Below are positions 8,240 through 16,980 of a stretch of 64,000 bases of DNA, piece by piece. The DNA is from Falsirhodobacter flavus. Its GTDB lineage: Bacteria > Pseudomonadota > Alphaproteobacteria > Rhodobacterales > Rhodobacteraceae. The translations under genes were made by a program, and so were the position numbers. Within the stretch, counting starts at the first letter, position 1; each line of letters opens with the position of its first letter. The stretch is from assembly GCA_029846755.1 (NCBI GenBank), contig JARWBI010000005.1:121482-185481 (forward strand). Reading direction: 5' to 3'. Below the pieces are notes generated by a model, which ran no database searches, was not told the DNA's origin, and saw only the letters and a program-made list of their open reading frames with translations.

Positions 8240-9537
8240 CCGAAGACCCGTTTGAAGATCGTATCGACATGCTTGGTGTGATAGCCAAGGTCGAACTTTT
8301 CCTCGATTTCGGCGGGCGACAGGGCCGCCGTCACCTCGGCATCGCCCAGAAGCTCGGTCTTGAAATCCGCGCCCTGTTCCCAGACCTTCATCGCGTTGCG
8401 CTGCACAAGGCGATAGCTGTCCTCGCGCGAAACGCCCACTTGGGTCAGCGCCAGCAGCACGCGCTGGCTCATCACCAGCCCGCGGAACTTGTTCATGTTG
8501 GCCAGCATGTTCTCGGGATAGATCACCAGCTTTTCCACCACGCCCGCCAGACGGTGCAGCGCGAAGTCCAGCGTGATCGTTGCATCCGGCCCGATGGCGC
8601 GCTCGACCGAGGAATGCGAGATGTCGCGCTCGTGCCAAAGCGCCACGTTCTCCATCGCGGGGATCACGGCCATGCGGACCAGACGCGCCAGACCCGTCAG
8701 GTTTTCCGTCAGCACCGGGTTGCGCTTGTGCGGCATCGCCGAAGAACCCTTCTGACCGGGCGAGAAGAACTCCTCGGCCTCCAGCACCTCGGTCCGCTGC
8801 ATGTGGCGGATCTCGATGGCGATGTTCTCCATCGACGATGCGATCACGCCCAGCGTCGCAAAGAACATCGCATGGCGGTCGCGCGGGATGACCTGCGTGG
8901 AAATCGGCTCGGGGATCAGGCCCAGCTTCTCGCACACATGCTCCTCGACGCGGGGGTCGATGTTGGCGAAGGTGCCGACCGCGCCGGAGATCGCGCCCGT
9001 GCGGATTTCCTCGCGCGCGGCGACCAGACGGTCGCGGCCCCGCGCCATTTCCGCATAGAACCGCGCAAAGGTCAGCCCCATCGTAGTCGGTTCCGCATGG
9101 ATCCCGTGCGAGCGGCCGATGCGGACGGTGTCCTTATGCTCGTACGCGCGGGTCTTCAGCGCGGCCAGAACCCGGTCCATCCCGGCCAGCAGCAGGTCCG
9201 AAGCGCGAACCAGCTGGATGTTCAGCGTGGTGTCCAGAACGTCCGAAGAGGTCATCCCCTGATGCACGAAACGCGCATCGTCGCTTCCGACATGTTCTGC
9301 CAGATGCGTCAGGAACGCGATGACGTCATGCTTGGTCACCGCCTCGATCTCGTCGATGCGGGCGACGTCGAATTCGACGTCCTTTGCGCGCCAGACGGCA
9401 TCGGCATTGGCGCGCGGGATCACGCCCAGATCGGCCTGCGCGTCGCAGGCATGGGCCTCGATCTCGTACCAGATGCGGAACTTCGTCTCGGGCGACCAGA
9501 TGGCGACCATTTCGGGGCGGGAATAGCGGGGGATCAT
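8236..9537 (-). CDS. purB: Adenylosuccinate lyase
   Basis: 433 residues, standard length. PurB catalyses two fumarate-releasing steps in purine synthesis: SAICAR to AICAR and adenylosuccinate to AMP. The fumarase/lyase signature G-S-S-A-M-P-H-K-R-N-P lies at ~260-270. H-Q-G-M-T-S-S-D-V-L-D-T and R-S-H-G-I-H-A-E-P-T-T, which carry the substrate-binding and general-acid histidines, lie at ~92-103 and ~143-153. It starts M-I-P-R-Y-S-R, as in close relatives. It is the first gene of a possible purB-fliG transcript; the divergent GDPD gene is 190 bases away. Confidence 0.97.
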   Translation of the reverse strand: MIPRYSRPEMVAIWSPETKFRIWYEIEAHACDAQADLGVIPRANADAVWRAKDVEFDVARIDEIEAVTKHDVIAFLTHLAEHVGSDDARFVHQGMTSSDVLDTTLNIQLVRASDLLLAGMDRVLAALKTRAYEHKDTVRIGRSHGIHAEPTTMGLTFARFYAEMARGRDRLVAAREEIRTGAISGAVGTFANIDPRVEEHVCEKLGLIPEPISTQVIPRDRHAMFFATLGVIASSMENIAIEIRHMQRTEVLEAEEFFSPGQKGSSAMPHKRNPVLTENLTGLARLVRMAVIPAMENVALWHERDISHSSVERAIGPDATITLDFALHRLAGVVEKLVIYPENMLANMNKFRGLVMSQRVLLALTQVGVSREDSYRLVQRNAMKVWEQGADFKTELLGDAEVTAALSPAEIEEKFDLGYHTKHVDTIFKRVFG

Positions 9538-9624
9538 GCGCGGGCCTTTCCAGCTTTCGGGGCGCGGTTTCCTTACGCCGCAGGGGGAAAAAGGGCAAGG
9601 TTCGGCTTCGCTCGCCCTGTCGCA

Positions 9625-9640
9625 TTAACTTCGCGTTAAC
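9625..9640 (+). promoter_or_regulatory. Perfect CtrA-type box TTAA-N7-TTAAC
   Basis: TTAA at 9625-9628, seven bases, then TTAAC at 9636-9640, about 90 bases before the GDPD start codon in the purB/GDPD divergent spacer. This is an exact match to the Caulobacter/Rhodobacter CtrA consensus. The match is seen directly; binding is inferred. Confidence 0.45.
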
Positions 9641-9728
9641 TTAGTCACTCCGCCACATTCCAGCCTTACGGACGGCTCGTGCGGCGATCATGCCGCCGTT
9701 ACTTATGTGCAGATTCAAGGGACAGATC

Positions 9729-10781
9729 ATGAAGAAGACCCTCCTTGGCGCCGCCGTCCTGGGCGCCGTGCTGGCAGCTCCCGTCAGCGCCGCCACCATC
9801 GACCGTTTCGCCACCCTGAACGGCGAAGCCCCGATCCTGATCGCGCATCGCGGTGCCAGCGGCTATCTGCCCGAGCACACCATCGCCGCATACGAGTTGG
9901 GCATCCAGATGGGCGCGGACTACATCGAGCCCGATCTGCAACTGACCGCCGACGGCCATGTCGTCGTGATGCATGACGGCACCCTGAATCGTTCCACCGA
10001 TGTCGAGGAAAAGTTCGAAGCCCGCAACGGCGGCTATGCCGTCAAGGACTTCACGCTGGCCGAAATCCGCACCCTCACCGCCGAACCGACGCGCACCGCG
10101 ACGAACGAATATCCGGGCTTCTCGTCCGACTATCCCTTCGTCGTGCCGACCTTCGACGAGGTTCTGGTCTGGCTGGACGAATACAACGCGGAAAACGGCA
10201 CCGACATCGGCATCTATCCGGAATCGAAGGCGCCCTACAACGCCGCGCTGAACACCGCCATCGCGCAATCGCTCTCGACCCACGGCTATACCGACGCCGC
10301 CGACAAGGTGATCCTGCAAAGCTTCGCGTTTCAGTCCGCCGAGGAACTGGCCGCGCTGACCGATTCAATGATGATCGACGCGACCATCGCGCAGCTGGGT
10401 TCGGCCACGTTGCTGGACGGCGTCTTCGGCATCACCAACGGCGGAGAGTTCCGCAGCCTGGAATCGCTGGCGGCCTATGTCGACGGTCTGGGCGTTTCGA
10501 TCTCCAGCCCGGCGCTGGGCGCGGAATTCATCGCCGCCGCGCATGATCTGGGTCTGGTCGTTCATGGCTGGACGTGGCGCCCGACCACGCTGGAGGAAGC
10601 CTTTGCGCAGATCCAGCCGCTGATCGACGCCGGCATCGACGGCATCTTCACCGACTATCCCGATCTGGGCCGCGCGGTGATCGATGCGAACCTGCCCGCG
10701 CCGGTTCCGCTGCCGGCCGCACTTCCGATGCTGCTGGCGGGTCTGGGCGGTCTGGCCGTGCTGCGCCGCCGTCGCAAGTGA
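9729..10781 (+). CDS. Exported glycerophosphodiester phosphodiesterase with VPLPA-CTERM tail
   Basis: 350 residues. Signal peptide at 1-21 (K-K-T-L-L-G-A-A-V, cleavage after A-S/A-A). The GDPD catalytic core follows: H40-R-G, E-H-T at 49-51, E-P-D at 67-69 and H82-D-G-T-L-N-R. It should hydrolyse glycerophosphodiesters to glycerol 3-phosphate and an alcohol outside the cytoplasm. The C-terminus (326-350) is V-P-L-P-A, a hydrophobic helix, then R-R-R-R-K, the VPLPA-CTERM sorting signature. The ATG at 9729 has AAGGGA eight bases upstream; an in-frame start 39 bases earlier lacks this and would spoil the signal peptide. Confidence 0.9.
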   Translation: MKKTLLGAAVLGAVLAAPVSAATIDRFATLNGEAPILIAHRGASGYLPEHTIAAYELGIQMGADYIEPDLQLTADGHVVVMHDGTLNRSTDVEEKFEARNGGYAVKDFTLAEIRTLTAEPTRTATNEYPGFSSDYPFVVPTFDEVLVWLDEYNAENGTDIGIYPESKAPYNAALNTAIAQSLSTHGYTDAADKVILQSFAFQSAEELAALTDSMMIDATIAQLGSATLLDGVFGITNGGEFRSLESLAAYVDGLGVSISSPALGAEFIAAAHDLGLVVHGWTWRPTTLEEAFAQIQPLIDAGIDGIFTDYPDLGRAVIDANLPAPVPLPAALPMLLAGLGGLAVLRRRRK

Positions 10782-10787
10782 CGAAAA

Positions 10788-10810
10788 GGGCCGGGGGATC
10801 ACCCCGGCCC
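10788..10810 (-). terminator. Rho-independent terminator after the glycoside hydrolase gene
   Basis: A perfect 9-bp G/C stem (10788-10796 with 10802-10810) with a 5-base loop. On the minus strand it is followed by TTTT, just past the stop of the gene at 10819. The same stem lies directly behind the GDPD stop on the plus strand and may serve both converging genes. Confidence 0.7.
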
Positions 10811-10818
10811 GATCCCGA

Positions 10819-12147
10819 TCACAGGATGAAATCGTCGGCAGTCAGCTTGTGGATGCCGTCGATCACCAGGTTCAGGTCATACGCCCCGTCGCCATCGACG
10901 TCGCCCTGAACATAGGTCCGGTTCTGCCCGGCGTTGTGATACACGCCCAGATCGCGCGGATCGTCCAACCAGTTGGATCCGATGAAGTTGAACGCCTGAT
11001 TGCCGCGCGCCGCCGAGGCCGCGTCGATTGCGCTCAGATCGATGGTGTCGCCGTCGTCATAGGCGATCTTCTTCCATTTGGTCAGCGTGCCGATCTTGAT
11101 GATCTCGCCTGCCGCATCGTCCTGATCCTGATCCACCGGCTGCGGTGCGGGCTGGGGCGTCGCGGCAGGTTCCTTGACCGGGGCGGTCACGGTGCCGCCA
11201 TCCTTGTTGCCCAGATCCTTGAAGGTATTGTAGGCGGCCTTCTTCTCACCGTTCGGGCCGACGAGGCCGAACCAGTTTTCCGCCGAATTCGTCGCGCCGC
11301 CACGGTCCTTGTAGGAATACCACATGATTGGACCGGCCCAGTCGTAATCCTGCGCGATGTCCACCGCCTCGCGGATGACCTGCGCCTGCTGGGCCTGGGT
11401 CAGCGCGGTGCTGCTTCCGGCGGTCGGGGCGCCGAATTCGGTCATCCAGATCTGCTTGTCGCCGTCACCATTGGCCAGCATCTCGCCGCGGATGCCGTCT
11501 TCCATGATCTGCCAGCCGTTCCAGGACGAGCTGGACGACGGCATCTGCGGATAGGTGTAGGGATGGTAACCCACGGCGTCGAAATAGTTCTTCGCGCCCG
11601 CGTCATACATCTGCTCCAGATAGTCGACCGCGCCGACCATGCCGTTGCCGGTGTTCGGGACCGGAGCGGTGCCGCCGGTGATGACCGTATCGTCCGCATC
11701 GACCGCCTTGATCGCGGTATAGGCAGCCTTCAGACCGGCGGTATAGTTCTGGGCGTTGATGTGGTCCTTGTTGGGCTCGTTCAGGATTTCCCAATGGTCC
11801 ACGCGGTCGCCGTAGCGTTTCGCGGCTTCGCTGGCAAAAGTGCCCAGCGCGGTCTGCGACGCCTTGGTGGCAAGACCCTGGTCCAGCCAGTCCGGGATGC
11901 CTTCAAGGATCGCAACGACCTTGATCCCATGCGCATTCGCGGCGTTTACGACCTTGTCGATCAGCGACCAGTTCCAGACGCCTGCGCGCGGCTGCACGAG
12001 ATCCCAGTGGAAATCCATGCGGATCCAGTCCGCGCCGAGTGCTTTGTAATCCTTGAATTCGGCGTTCATCTCCTCGGTCGAGGAGCCGAGGATCTCACCG
12101 AAGGGGGTGGCCATGCCAAGCTGGCCGGGCTTCACTTTCTGGGGCAT
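10819..12147 (-). CDS. Secreted glycoside hydrolase (clan GH-A, GH5-like) with serralysin-type C-terminal export domain
   Basis: 442 residues without an N-terminal signal peptide. Residues ~10-310 form a TIM-barrel hydrolase: acid/base E124 in I-L-N-E-P-N and nucleophile E237 in M-T-E-F-G-A. A proline/glutamine-rich linker at ~318-335 leads to a C-terminal domain with D-T-I-D-L-S-A-I-D-A, F-N-F-I-G, and G-D-V-D-G-D-G-A-Y-D-L. This is the M10/serralysin C-terminal module that type I secretion systems recognise. Substrate is unknown; a beta-linked polysaccharide is likely for this clan. No RTX nonapeptide array precedes the tail. It converges with the GDPD gene. Confidence 0.82.
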   Translation of the reverse strand: MPQKVKPGQLGMATPFGEILGSSTEEMNAEFKDYKALGADWIRMDFHWDLVQPRAGVWNWSLIDKVVNAANAHGIKVVAILEGIPDWLDQGLATKASQTALGTFASEAAKRYGDRVDHWEILNEPNKDHINAQNYTAGLKAAYTAIKAVDADDTVITGGTAPVPNTGNGMVGAVDYLEQMYDAGAKNYFDAVGYHPYTYPQMPSSSSSWNGWQIMEDGIRGEMLANGDGDKQIWMTEFGAPTAGSSTALTQAQQAQVIREAVDIAQDYDWAGPIMWYSYKDRGGATNSAENWFGLVGPNGEKKAAYNTFKDLGNKDGGTVTAPVKEPAATPQPAPQPVDQDQDDAAGEIIKIGTLTKWKKIAYDDGDTIDLSAIDAASAARGNQAFNFIGSNWLDDPRDLGVYHNAGQNRTYVQGDVDGDGAYDLNLVIDGIHKLTADDFIL

Positions 12148-12510
12148 TGTTCAGTTCCGATTGTTGGGGGGATATGCGCGCCTTGATAATGACTGTTTCC
12201 GATCCGGCAACGATTGATGCCCTTGGGCAAAATCACCGGCGAGGTTTCGCTGGTATGGTCTAAATGGCCGGCGAAAAATCGCGAACAGCACAACCTAGGG
12301 TTGCGTTGCGGAGATAGGGGAACGAGCAGGGTATTTTCAAGAAAAGAAGGCGCGGAGGTTGCGATAAATTTTGCGGGCACATTTTGTCGCCATGGGCCGA
12401 TCCTGCCCGCCAGATCGCAAAGCGTTTGAACACGCTGCGGAAACAGACGCGCCAAACGAAAACAGCCCGCAGCACGGGCTGCGGGCTGTGATGCAGGAAT
12501 GTAACGCTTC
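12148..12510. other. AT-richer intergenic spacer
   Basis: About 360 bases without a convincing gene, more AT-rich than the surroundings (for example around 12360-12385). It holds the upstream region of the glycoside hydrolase gene and, at its right end, the terminator of the glycine-zipper lipoprotein gene. Short ORFs on both strands here have no ribosome-binding site and no coding character. Confidence 0.6.
12462..12489 (-). terminator. Terminator of the glycine-zipper lipoprotein gene
   Basis: A perfect 11-bp stem (12462-12472 with 12479-12489) and 6-base loop. On the minus strand it is followed by TTTT. It lies just downstream of the stop at 12511. Confidence 0.8.
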
Positions 12511-12699
12511 TTAGCGGACGGCGCCGATGCCGCCGCCGATCAGTGCACCGGCCACCGGCTCGCCGCCCAGAACTTCGCCGGCGACCGCGCCGCCGAGGGC
12601 ACCCGTCGCAACGCGCTGGCCGCGGGTATTGCCGCAGGCGGAAACGGTAGCGACGATGGCGAGTGCGGAAATTGCAAGCGCGACCTTACGGGTGATCAT
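12511..12699 (-). CDS. Small glycine-zipper lipoprotein
   Basis: 62 residues. A signal sequence ends in the lipobox V-S-A-C (Cys22), predicting a lipid-anchored envelope protein. The rest is a glycine zipper with A-T-G-A-L-G-G-A-V-A-G and A-L-I-G-G-G-I-G-A spacing, as in SlyB/OsmB-like small envelope proteins. The start at 12699 has GAGGAG upstream; a longer reading to 12882 adds an arginine-rich stretch and lacks such a site. Precise function unknown. Confidence 0.8.
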   Translation of the reverse strand: MITRKVALAISALAIVATVSACGNTRGQRVATGALGGAVAGEVLGGEPVAGALIGGGIGAVR

Positions 12700-12862
12700 G
12701 GTATTCTCCTCTGAATGTCCCGCCCGTGGAATACGGGTATGCGCGCGGTAAACGCCAGCCCCCCGGTCGTTGGTTCCCGAAAATCCTTTGCATAGGGGCG
12801 ATTTTCCGCCGGGTTGTCCTTCTGCCGTCCATCCCCATATGGTGCGGCAAAGGAGCCGCCTC

Positions 12863-14263
12863 ATGACCATCGCCTTCGACAACAGCTATGCGCGCGATCT
12901 TCCGGGCTTCTATCTGGACTGGCAAGCGGCCGCCGCACCTGCGCCGCGGATCCTGCGGCTGAACCGCGATCTGGCGGGAACGCTCGGACTGGATGCAGGG
13001 GCGCTGAGCGCCGAATTCCTCGTCGGCAATGACCTGCCGCCCTCCGCCCATCCCTTGGCGCAGGCCTATGCAGGGCACCAGTTCGGCGGCTTTTCCCCGC
13101 AGCTCGGCGACGGGCGCGCTTTGCTTCTGGGCGAGGTGGTTCAGGGCGCCCGGCGCCACGACATCGCGCTGAAGGGTTCCGGGCGAACGCCGTTCTCTCG
13201 CGGAGCAGACGGAAAGGCCGCACTTGGCCCGGTGCTGCGCGAATATCTGATGGGCGAGGCGATGCACGCCCTTGGCATCCCGACCACCCGCGCGCTGGCC
13301 GCTGTCACCACGGGCGAGACGGTCTATCGCGACGCGGGCGCGTTGCCCGGCGCCGTGCTGGTGCGCGTCGCCTCCAGCCATCTGCGCGTCGGCACGTTCC
13401 AGTTCTTCGCCGCACGGGGCGAGGGCGACCGGGTGAAAAAACTGGCTGACTATGCCATTGCCCGCCATTACCCCGACCTCTCGGGCGATTATCTCGGCTT
13501 CTTCGCCGCCGTCGCGGATCGCCAAGCCAGGCTGATCGCCCAGTGGATGCTGGTCGGCTTCATCCATGGCGTGATGAACACCGACAACATGACCATCTCG
13601 GGCGAGACGATCGACTACGGCCCCTGTGCCTTCATGGAAGCCTATGCGCCGGGGACGGTGTTTTCGTCCATCGACGCGCAGGGGCGCTATGCCTATCGCA
13701 ACCAGCCGATGATCCTTGGCTGGAACCTCGCGCGGCTGGCCGAGACGCTGCTGCCGCTGATCGATGCCGACGATAACCGGGCCATCGAAAAGGCGACTGA
13801 GGTGCTGGAAGGCGTCGCGGGCAAGTATCACGACGCTTGGCTGGAAGGGATGCGCCGCAAGCTGGGGCTGGCGGGCGAAGACGAAGGCGATGCCGCGCTG
13901 GCCGAGGATTTCCTGAAGGGGATCGAAGGCGTGGACTGGACGCTGGCCTTCCGCCGTCTGCCGCGCGCCATCGACGCCCCGCACCCCGTGCCGGGCACGA
14001 AGCTGAGCGATTGGCTGCCCCGCTGGCGCGCGCGTCTGGCGCCGGATGCGGCGCAGATCATGGATGCGGCGAACCCCGTCTATATCCCCCGCAACCAACG
14101 GGTCGAGGAGGCGCTGGCCGCCGCGCAGGACGAAAACATGCAGCCTTTCGACGACCTGCTGGCCGCGATCACCCAGCCCTTCACGGAACACAAGGGCTGG
14201 GACCGTTTCGCGTTGCCCGCGTCGGACGGTTTTGGCCCTTACCGGACGTTCTGCGGCACCTGA
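12863..14263 (+). CDS. selO: Protein adenylyltransferase SelO (YdiU family)
   Basis: 466 residues. SelO is a pseudokinase-fold enzyme that transfers AMP from ATP to Ser/Thr/Tyr of target proteins. Seen here: F-D-N-S-Y-A at the start, G-H-Q-F-G-G-F at ~72-78, and L-K-G-S-G-R-T-P-F-S-R-G-A-D-G-K at ~109-124. Further in are H-G-V-M-N-T-D-N-M at ~234-242 and I-D-Y-G-P-C-A-F, the metal-binding region. The protein ends F-C-G-T, with Cys third from the end, where some eukaryotic homologues carry selenocysteine. The start at 12863 is preceded by AAGGAG. It overlaps the convergent ccmG by 25 bases. Confidence 0.95.
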   Translation: MTIAFDNSYARDLPGFYLDWQAAAAPAPRILRLNRDLAGTLGLDAGALSAEFLVGNDLPPSAHPLAQAYAGHQFGGFSPQLGDGRALLLGEVVQGARRHDIALKGSGRTPFSRGADGKAALGPVLREYLMGEAMHALGIPTTRALAAVTTGETVYRDAGALPGAVLVRVASSHLRVGTFQFFAARGEGDRVKKLADYAIARHYPDLSGDYLGFFAAVADRQARLIAQWMLVGFIHGVMNTDNMTISGETIDYGPCAFMEAYAPGTVFSSIDAQGRYAYRNQPMILGWNLARLAETLLPLIDADDNRAIEKATEVLEGVAGKYHDAWLEGMRRKLGLAGEDEGDAALAEDFLKGIEGVDWTLAFRRLPRAIDAPHPVPGTKLSDWLPRWRARLAPDAAQIMDAANPVYIPRNQRVEEALAAAQDENMQPFDDLLAAITQPFTEHKGWDRFALPASDGFGPYRTFCGT

Positions 14264-14778
14264 GCCTGCTGCAACGCGGGCCGGATTGTGTCTTCAAGGT
14301 TGCGGGCCGTGATCGGTCCCGCCAGCCGGGTCACGATCCGCCCCTTGGCATCCAGCACGAAGGTTTCCGGCACGCCGTAAAGCCCCCAGTCCAGCCCCGT
14401 CCGCCCCGTGGCATCCGCACCCTTGATCGCGAAGGGATCACCCAGCTCGGCCAGAAAGCCCAGCGCGTTGTCCGGCTGATCCTTGTAGTTGATGCCGACG
14501 ATCTCCACCCCCTCGGCCGCAAGCTGTTCCAGCATCGGATGTTCGGCCCGACAGGGCGCGCACCAGCTGGCCCAGAAGTTCACCAGTTTCACCCCGCCGC
14601 GCAGATCGGCATTCGTAGGGGCGGGCGCATCGCCCAAGGCCGACAGCGCGACCGCAGGCGCCTCGCGCCCGGCAAGGGCGGTCGGCAGCCCGTCGGGATC
14701 GGCCCGCATCATGCCCACATAGAACGCAGCGGCCAGCCCCGCAAACAGCACCGGCGGCAGGAACAGCAGCGGCTTCAC
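14239..14778 (-). CDS. ccmG: Thiol:disulfide interchange protein CcmG/DsbE
   Basis: 179 residues. A membrane-anchored periplasmic thioredoxin that keeps apocytochrome c cysteines reduced for heme attachment. An N-terminal hydrophobic anchor (residues ~3-22) is followed by the thioredoxin fold with W-A-S-W-C-A-P-C, then Y-G-V-P-E-T-F with the cis-proline. The GTG start overlaps the ccmD stop (GTGA), fixing the N-terminus. It is the last gene of the ccmABCDG operon here; ccmE, ccmF and ccmH are not in the window. Confidence 0.95.
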   Translation of the reverse strand: MKPLLFLPPVLFAGLAAAFYVGMMRADPDGLPTALAGREAPAVALSALGDAPAPTNADLRGGVKLVNFWASWCAPCRAEHPMLEQLAAEGVEIVGINYKDQPDNALGFLAELGDPFAIKGADATGRTGLDWGLYGVPETFVLDAKGRIVTRLAGPITARNLEDTIRPALQQAQVPQNVR

Positions 14779-14918
14779 TTGCGCGCCTCCACCTCGTCCA
14801 AGGCGCGGCGGGTCCGCGCGGATTGCCACAACGACAGCGCAACCAGCCCCGCAATGAGCAGGATCGACACGCCATAGGCGCCCAGCACCGCGCCTGCATA
14901 TTTGCCAAGTTCCGGCAT
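14775..14918 (-). CDS. ccmD: Heme exporter protein CcmD
   Basis: A 47-residue single-pass membrane protein with a hydrophobic segment at ~12-31 and a charged C-terminal tail (R-T-R-R-A-L-D-E-V-E-A-R-K). CcmD stabilises the CcmABC complex and helps release holo-CcmE. The ATG overlaps the ccmC stop, and its own stop overlaps the ccmG GTG. Size, topology and position between ccmC and ccmG identify it despite low sequence conservation. Confidence 0.92.
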   Translation of the reverse strand: MPELGKYAGAVLGAYGVSILLIAGLVALSLWQSARTRRALDEVEARK

Positions 14919-15646
14919 CAGGCCATCCTCTCCCTTGCCAGCAGCGCTGCCAGCCGCCGCGCGCGGATTTCGGTTCGGGTGCGCAGCAGCACCAGTGCCA
15001 CGAACAGCAGCACGAACCCGGCGATGCAGACCAGCAGCGGCAGCCAGAACACGTCCGACACGTTTTCCTTGCGGTCCATCGACAGCGACGCGCCCTGATG
15101 CAGCCCCTGGTTCCAGAAGTTCACGGCATAGCGCGACAACAGCGCAAAGACCGATCCCACCATGCACAGAACCGAGGTCAGGTCCGCCGCCGTATCGGGA
15201 TCCTCTATAGCCGACCAAAGCGCGATATAGCCCAGATAGAATAGAAACAGGATCAGGAACGAGGTCAGCCGCGGGTCCCATGCCCACCACGTCCCCCACA
15301 TCGGCTGGCCCCAGATCGCGCCGGTGACCAGCGCGATCACGGTCATCGTCAGCCCGATCGGTGCCGCCGCCTTGGCCGCCAGCGCCGAGACGTGGTGCCG
15401 CCGGATCAGCCAGATGAGCGAGCAGACCAGCATCATCAACCAGGCATTGATCGCCATCAGCGCGGCGGGGACATGCAGGAAGATGATCTTGACAGTCGAG
15501 CCTTGCCGGTAATCGTCCGGCGTCAGGAAAAAGCCCCAGATCAGCCCGACCAGCAGCGCAGCCGCCGCCAGCCCGGTGGCCCAAGGCAGCAGCCTGCCCG
15601 AGGTCTGCATGAATTTCTTCGGGTTTGCGTATTCCCAGATCGACAT
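14918..15646 (-). CDS. ccmC: Heme exporter/ligation protein CcmC
   Basis: 242 residues, six hydrophobic segments. The tryptophan-rich heme-handling motif G-T-W-W-A-W-D-P-R-L-T-S is at ~125-136. Conserved periplasmic histidines are in F-L-H-V-P-A (~56) and further on in L-H-Q-G-A-S-L-S. CcmC delivers heme to CcmE in the periplasm. The gene is 38 bases downstream of ccmB and overlaps ccmD by one base. Confidence 0.96.
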   Translation of the reverse strand: MSIWEYANPKKFMQTSGRLLPWATGLAAAALLVGLIWGFFLTPDDYRQGSTVKIIFLHVPAALMAINAWLMMLVCSLIWLIRRHHVSALAAKAAAPIGLTMTVIALVTGAIWGQPMWGTWWAWDPRLTSFLILFLFYLGYIALWSAIEDPDTAADLTSVLCMVGSVFALLSRYAVNFWNQGLHQGASLSMDRKENVSDVFWLPLLVCIAGFVLLFVALVLLRTRTEIRARRLAALLARERMA

Positions 15647-15684
15647 GGCGCCTGTGCTATTCCCTTTTCCGGCCGGGATTCAAG

Positions 15685-16338
15685 TCATCTTAGGTTGATG
15701 CGCACGGCAAGCGCGGCGGCAAATGGAAGCAGTGCGACCGCCCCCCCGGTAATCGCCGCCAGAAGCGCAAGCGGCGTTCCAAGCTCCATCCCCGTCACGC
15801 CGCGTCGCGCTACTTCGGCCCCGAAGATCAGCGTCGGCACATAAAGCGGCAGCACCAACAGCGACAAAAGAAGCCCGCCGCGTTTCAGCCCGACCGTCAA
15901 CGCCGCGCCAAAGGTGCCGATCATCGACAGCGCGGGCGTGCCCAGCGCCAGCGAGATCGCGAGCCATCCGTGCCCGCCGGGCAGCTGCAGCATCACCGCC
16001 AGCCCCGGCGCGGCCAGCGCCAGCGGCAGACCCGTCACCAGCCAATGCGCCAGCGCCTTCACCGCCACGACCCCCTCCATCGGGATGGGCGAGGTGGCCA
16101 GGAGGTCCAGCGATCCATCCTCGCGGTCCAGCGCGAATATACGGTCCAGCGACAGAAGGCAGGCCAGCAGCGCGCCGACCCAAAGGATGCCCGGCGCAAT
16201 CCGCGCCAGCAGCGCAGGCTCCGGCCCGACGCCCAGCGGCACCAGAACCGCGACCAGCAGGAAGAACGCCAGCCCCAGCCCGAAACCGCCGCCCGCACGG
16301 ATCGCAAGGCGCAGATCGCGCAGCAGCAGGGCGATCAT
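15685..16338 (-). CDS. ccmB: Heme exporter membrane subunit CcmB
   Basis: 217 residues, six hydrophobic segments. It contains [16 protein letters not shown] and [11 protein letters not shown] at ~64-90, the cytoplasmic loop typical of CcmB. It is the integral membrane partner of the CcmA ATPase. The start overlaps the ccmA stop (ATGA). Confidence 0.96.
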   Translation of the reverse strand: MIALLLRDLRLAIRAGGGFGLGLAFFLLVAVLVPLGVGPEPALLARIAPGILWVGALLACLLSLDRIFALDREDGSLDLLATSPIPMEGVVAVKALAHWLVTGLPLALAAPGLAVMLQLPGGHGWLAISLALGTPALSMIGTFGAALTVGLKRGGLLLSLLVLPLYVPTLIFGAEVARRGVTGMELGTPLALLAAITGGAVALLPFAAALAVRINLR

Positions 16339-16946
16339 GCGAATGCCTCGTCGAAGCCGCCCGCGATGCGGGGGCGGGCGCGGAAGGCGGACAGGTCCAG
16401 CACATCGGCCTCCAACCCCAGATTGATATGCGTGGCGACCAGCGCCATGCCGCCCGCCGCCAGATGGCCCTGCACCACGCCCGCAAACAACGCCACCGCC
16501 TCGGCGTCGAGCGAGACCGTCGGCTCGTCCAGCAGCCAGACCGGCCGACCCGCGACCAACAGCCGCGCCAGACCCAGCCGCCGTTTCTGCCCCGCCGAAA
16601 GGTTCATTGCCGGACGGTCCGCCAACCCGGCAAGGTTCATGCGGTCCAGCGTATCGCCGATCCCGCGACCGTAGATATCGGCCCAGAAGGTCAGGTTCTC
16701 TCGCGCCGTCAGGGTCGGCTTCAGCCCGTCCGCATGGGCGGCATAGGCGATGCTGTCGGGGGGAAGGGAAATCGCGCCGCCCTCGGCCGGTTGCAGCCCC
16801 GCGATGGTCCGCAGAAGGGTGGTCTTGCCCGCACCGTTCGGGCCGCGCAGCACCAGCGCCCGTCCGGCGGCGAGGCGAAAGCTCACGCCCTCCAGCACGA
16901 TCACGCCGCCACGGGCGCAGGACAGGTTTTCAACGATCAACTCCAT
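16335..16946 (-). CDS. ccmA: Cytochrome c biogenesis ATP-binding protein CcmA
   Basis: A 203-residue ABC ATPase. Walker [10 protein letters not shown] at ~35-43, signature L-S-A-G-Q-K-R-R-L at ~116-124, and Walker B V-W-L-L-D-E-P-T with switch V-S-L-D at ~134-145. CcmA powers release of holo-CcmE from CcmCD. It is the first gene of ccmABCDG; acnA lies upstream in the same direction with a terminator between. Confidence 0.96.
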   Translation of the reverse strand: MELIVENLSCARGGVIVLEGVSFRLAAGRALVLRGPNGAGKTTLLRTIAGLQPAEGGAISLPPDSIAYAAHADGLKPTLTARENLTFWADIYGRGIGDTLDRMNLAGLADRPAMNLSAGQKRRLGLARLLVAGRPVWLLDEPTVSLDAEAVALFAGVVQGHLAAGGMALVATHINLGLEADVLDLSAFRARPRIAGGFDEAFA

Positions 16947-16980
16947 CCGCTTGGCCTAGCCGATGCGGGTGGAAAGAAGA

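Noticed and set aside
12132..12475. Two overlapping minus-strand frames of 71-107 codons.
   Set aside because: No ribosome-binding site, lie in an AT-richer spacer, cross the glycoside hydrolase start; not coding-like.
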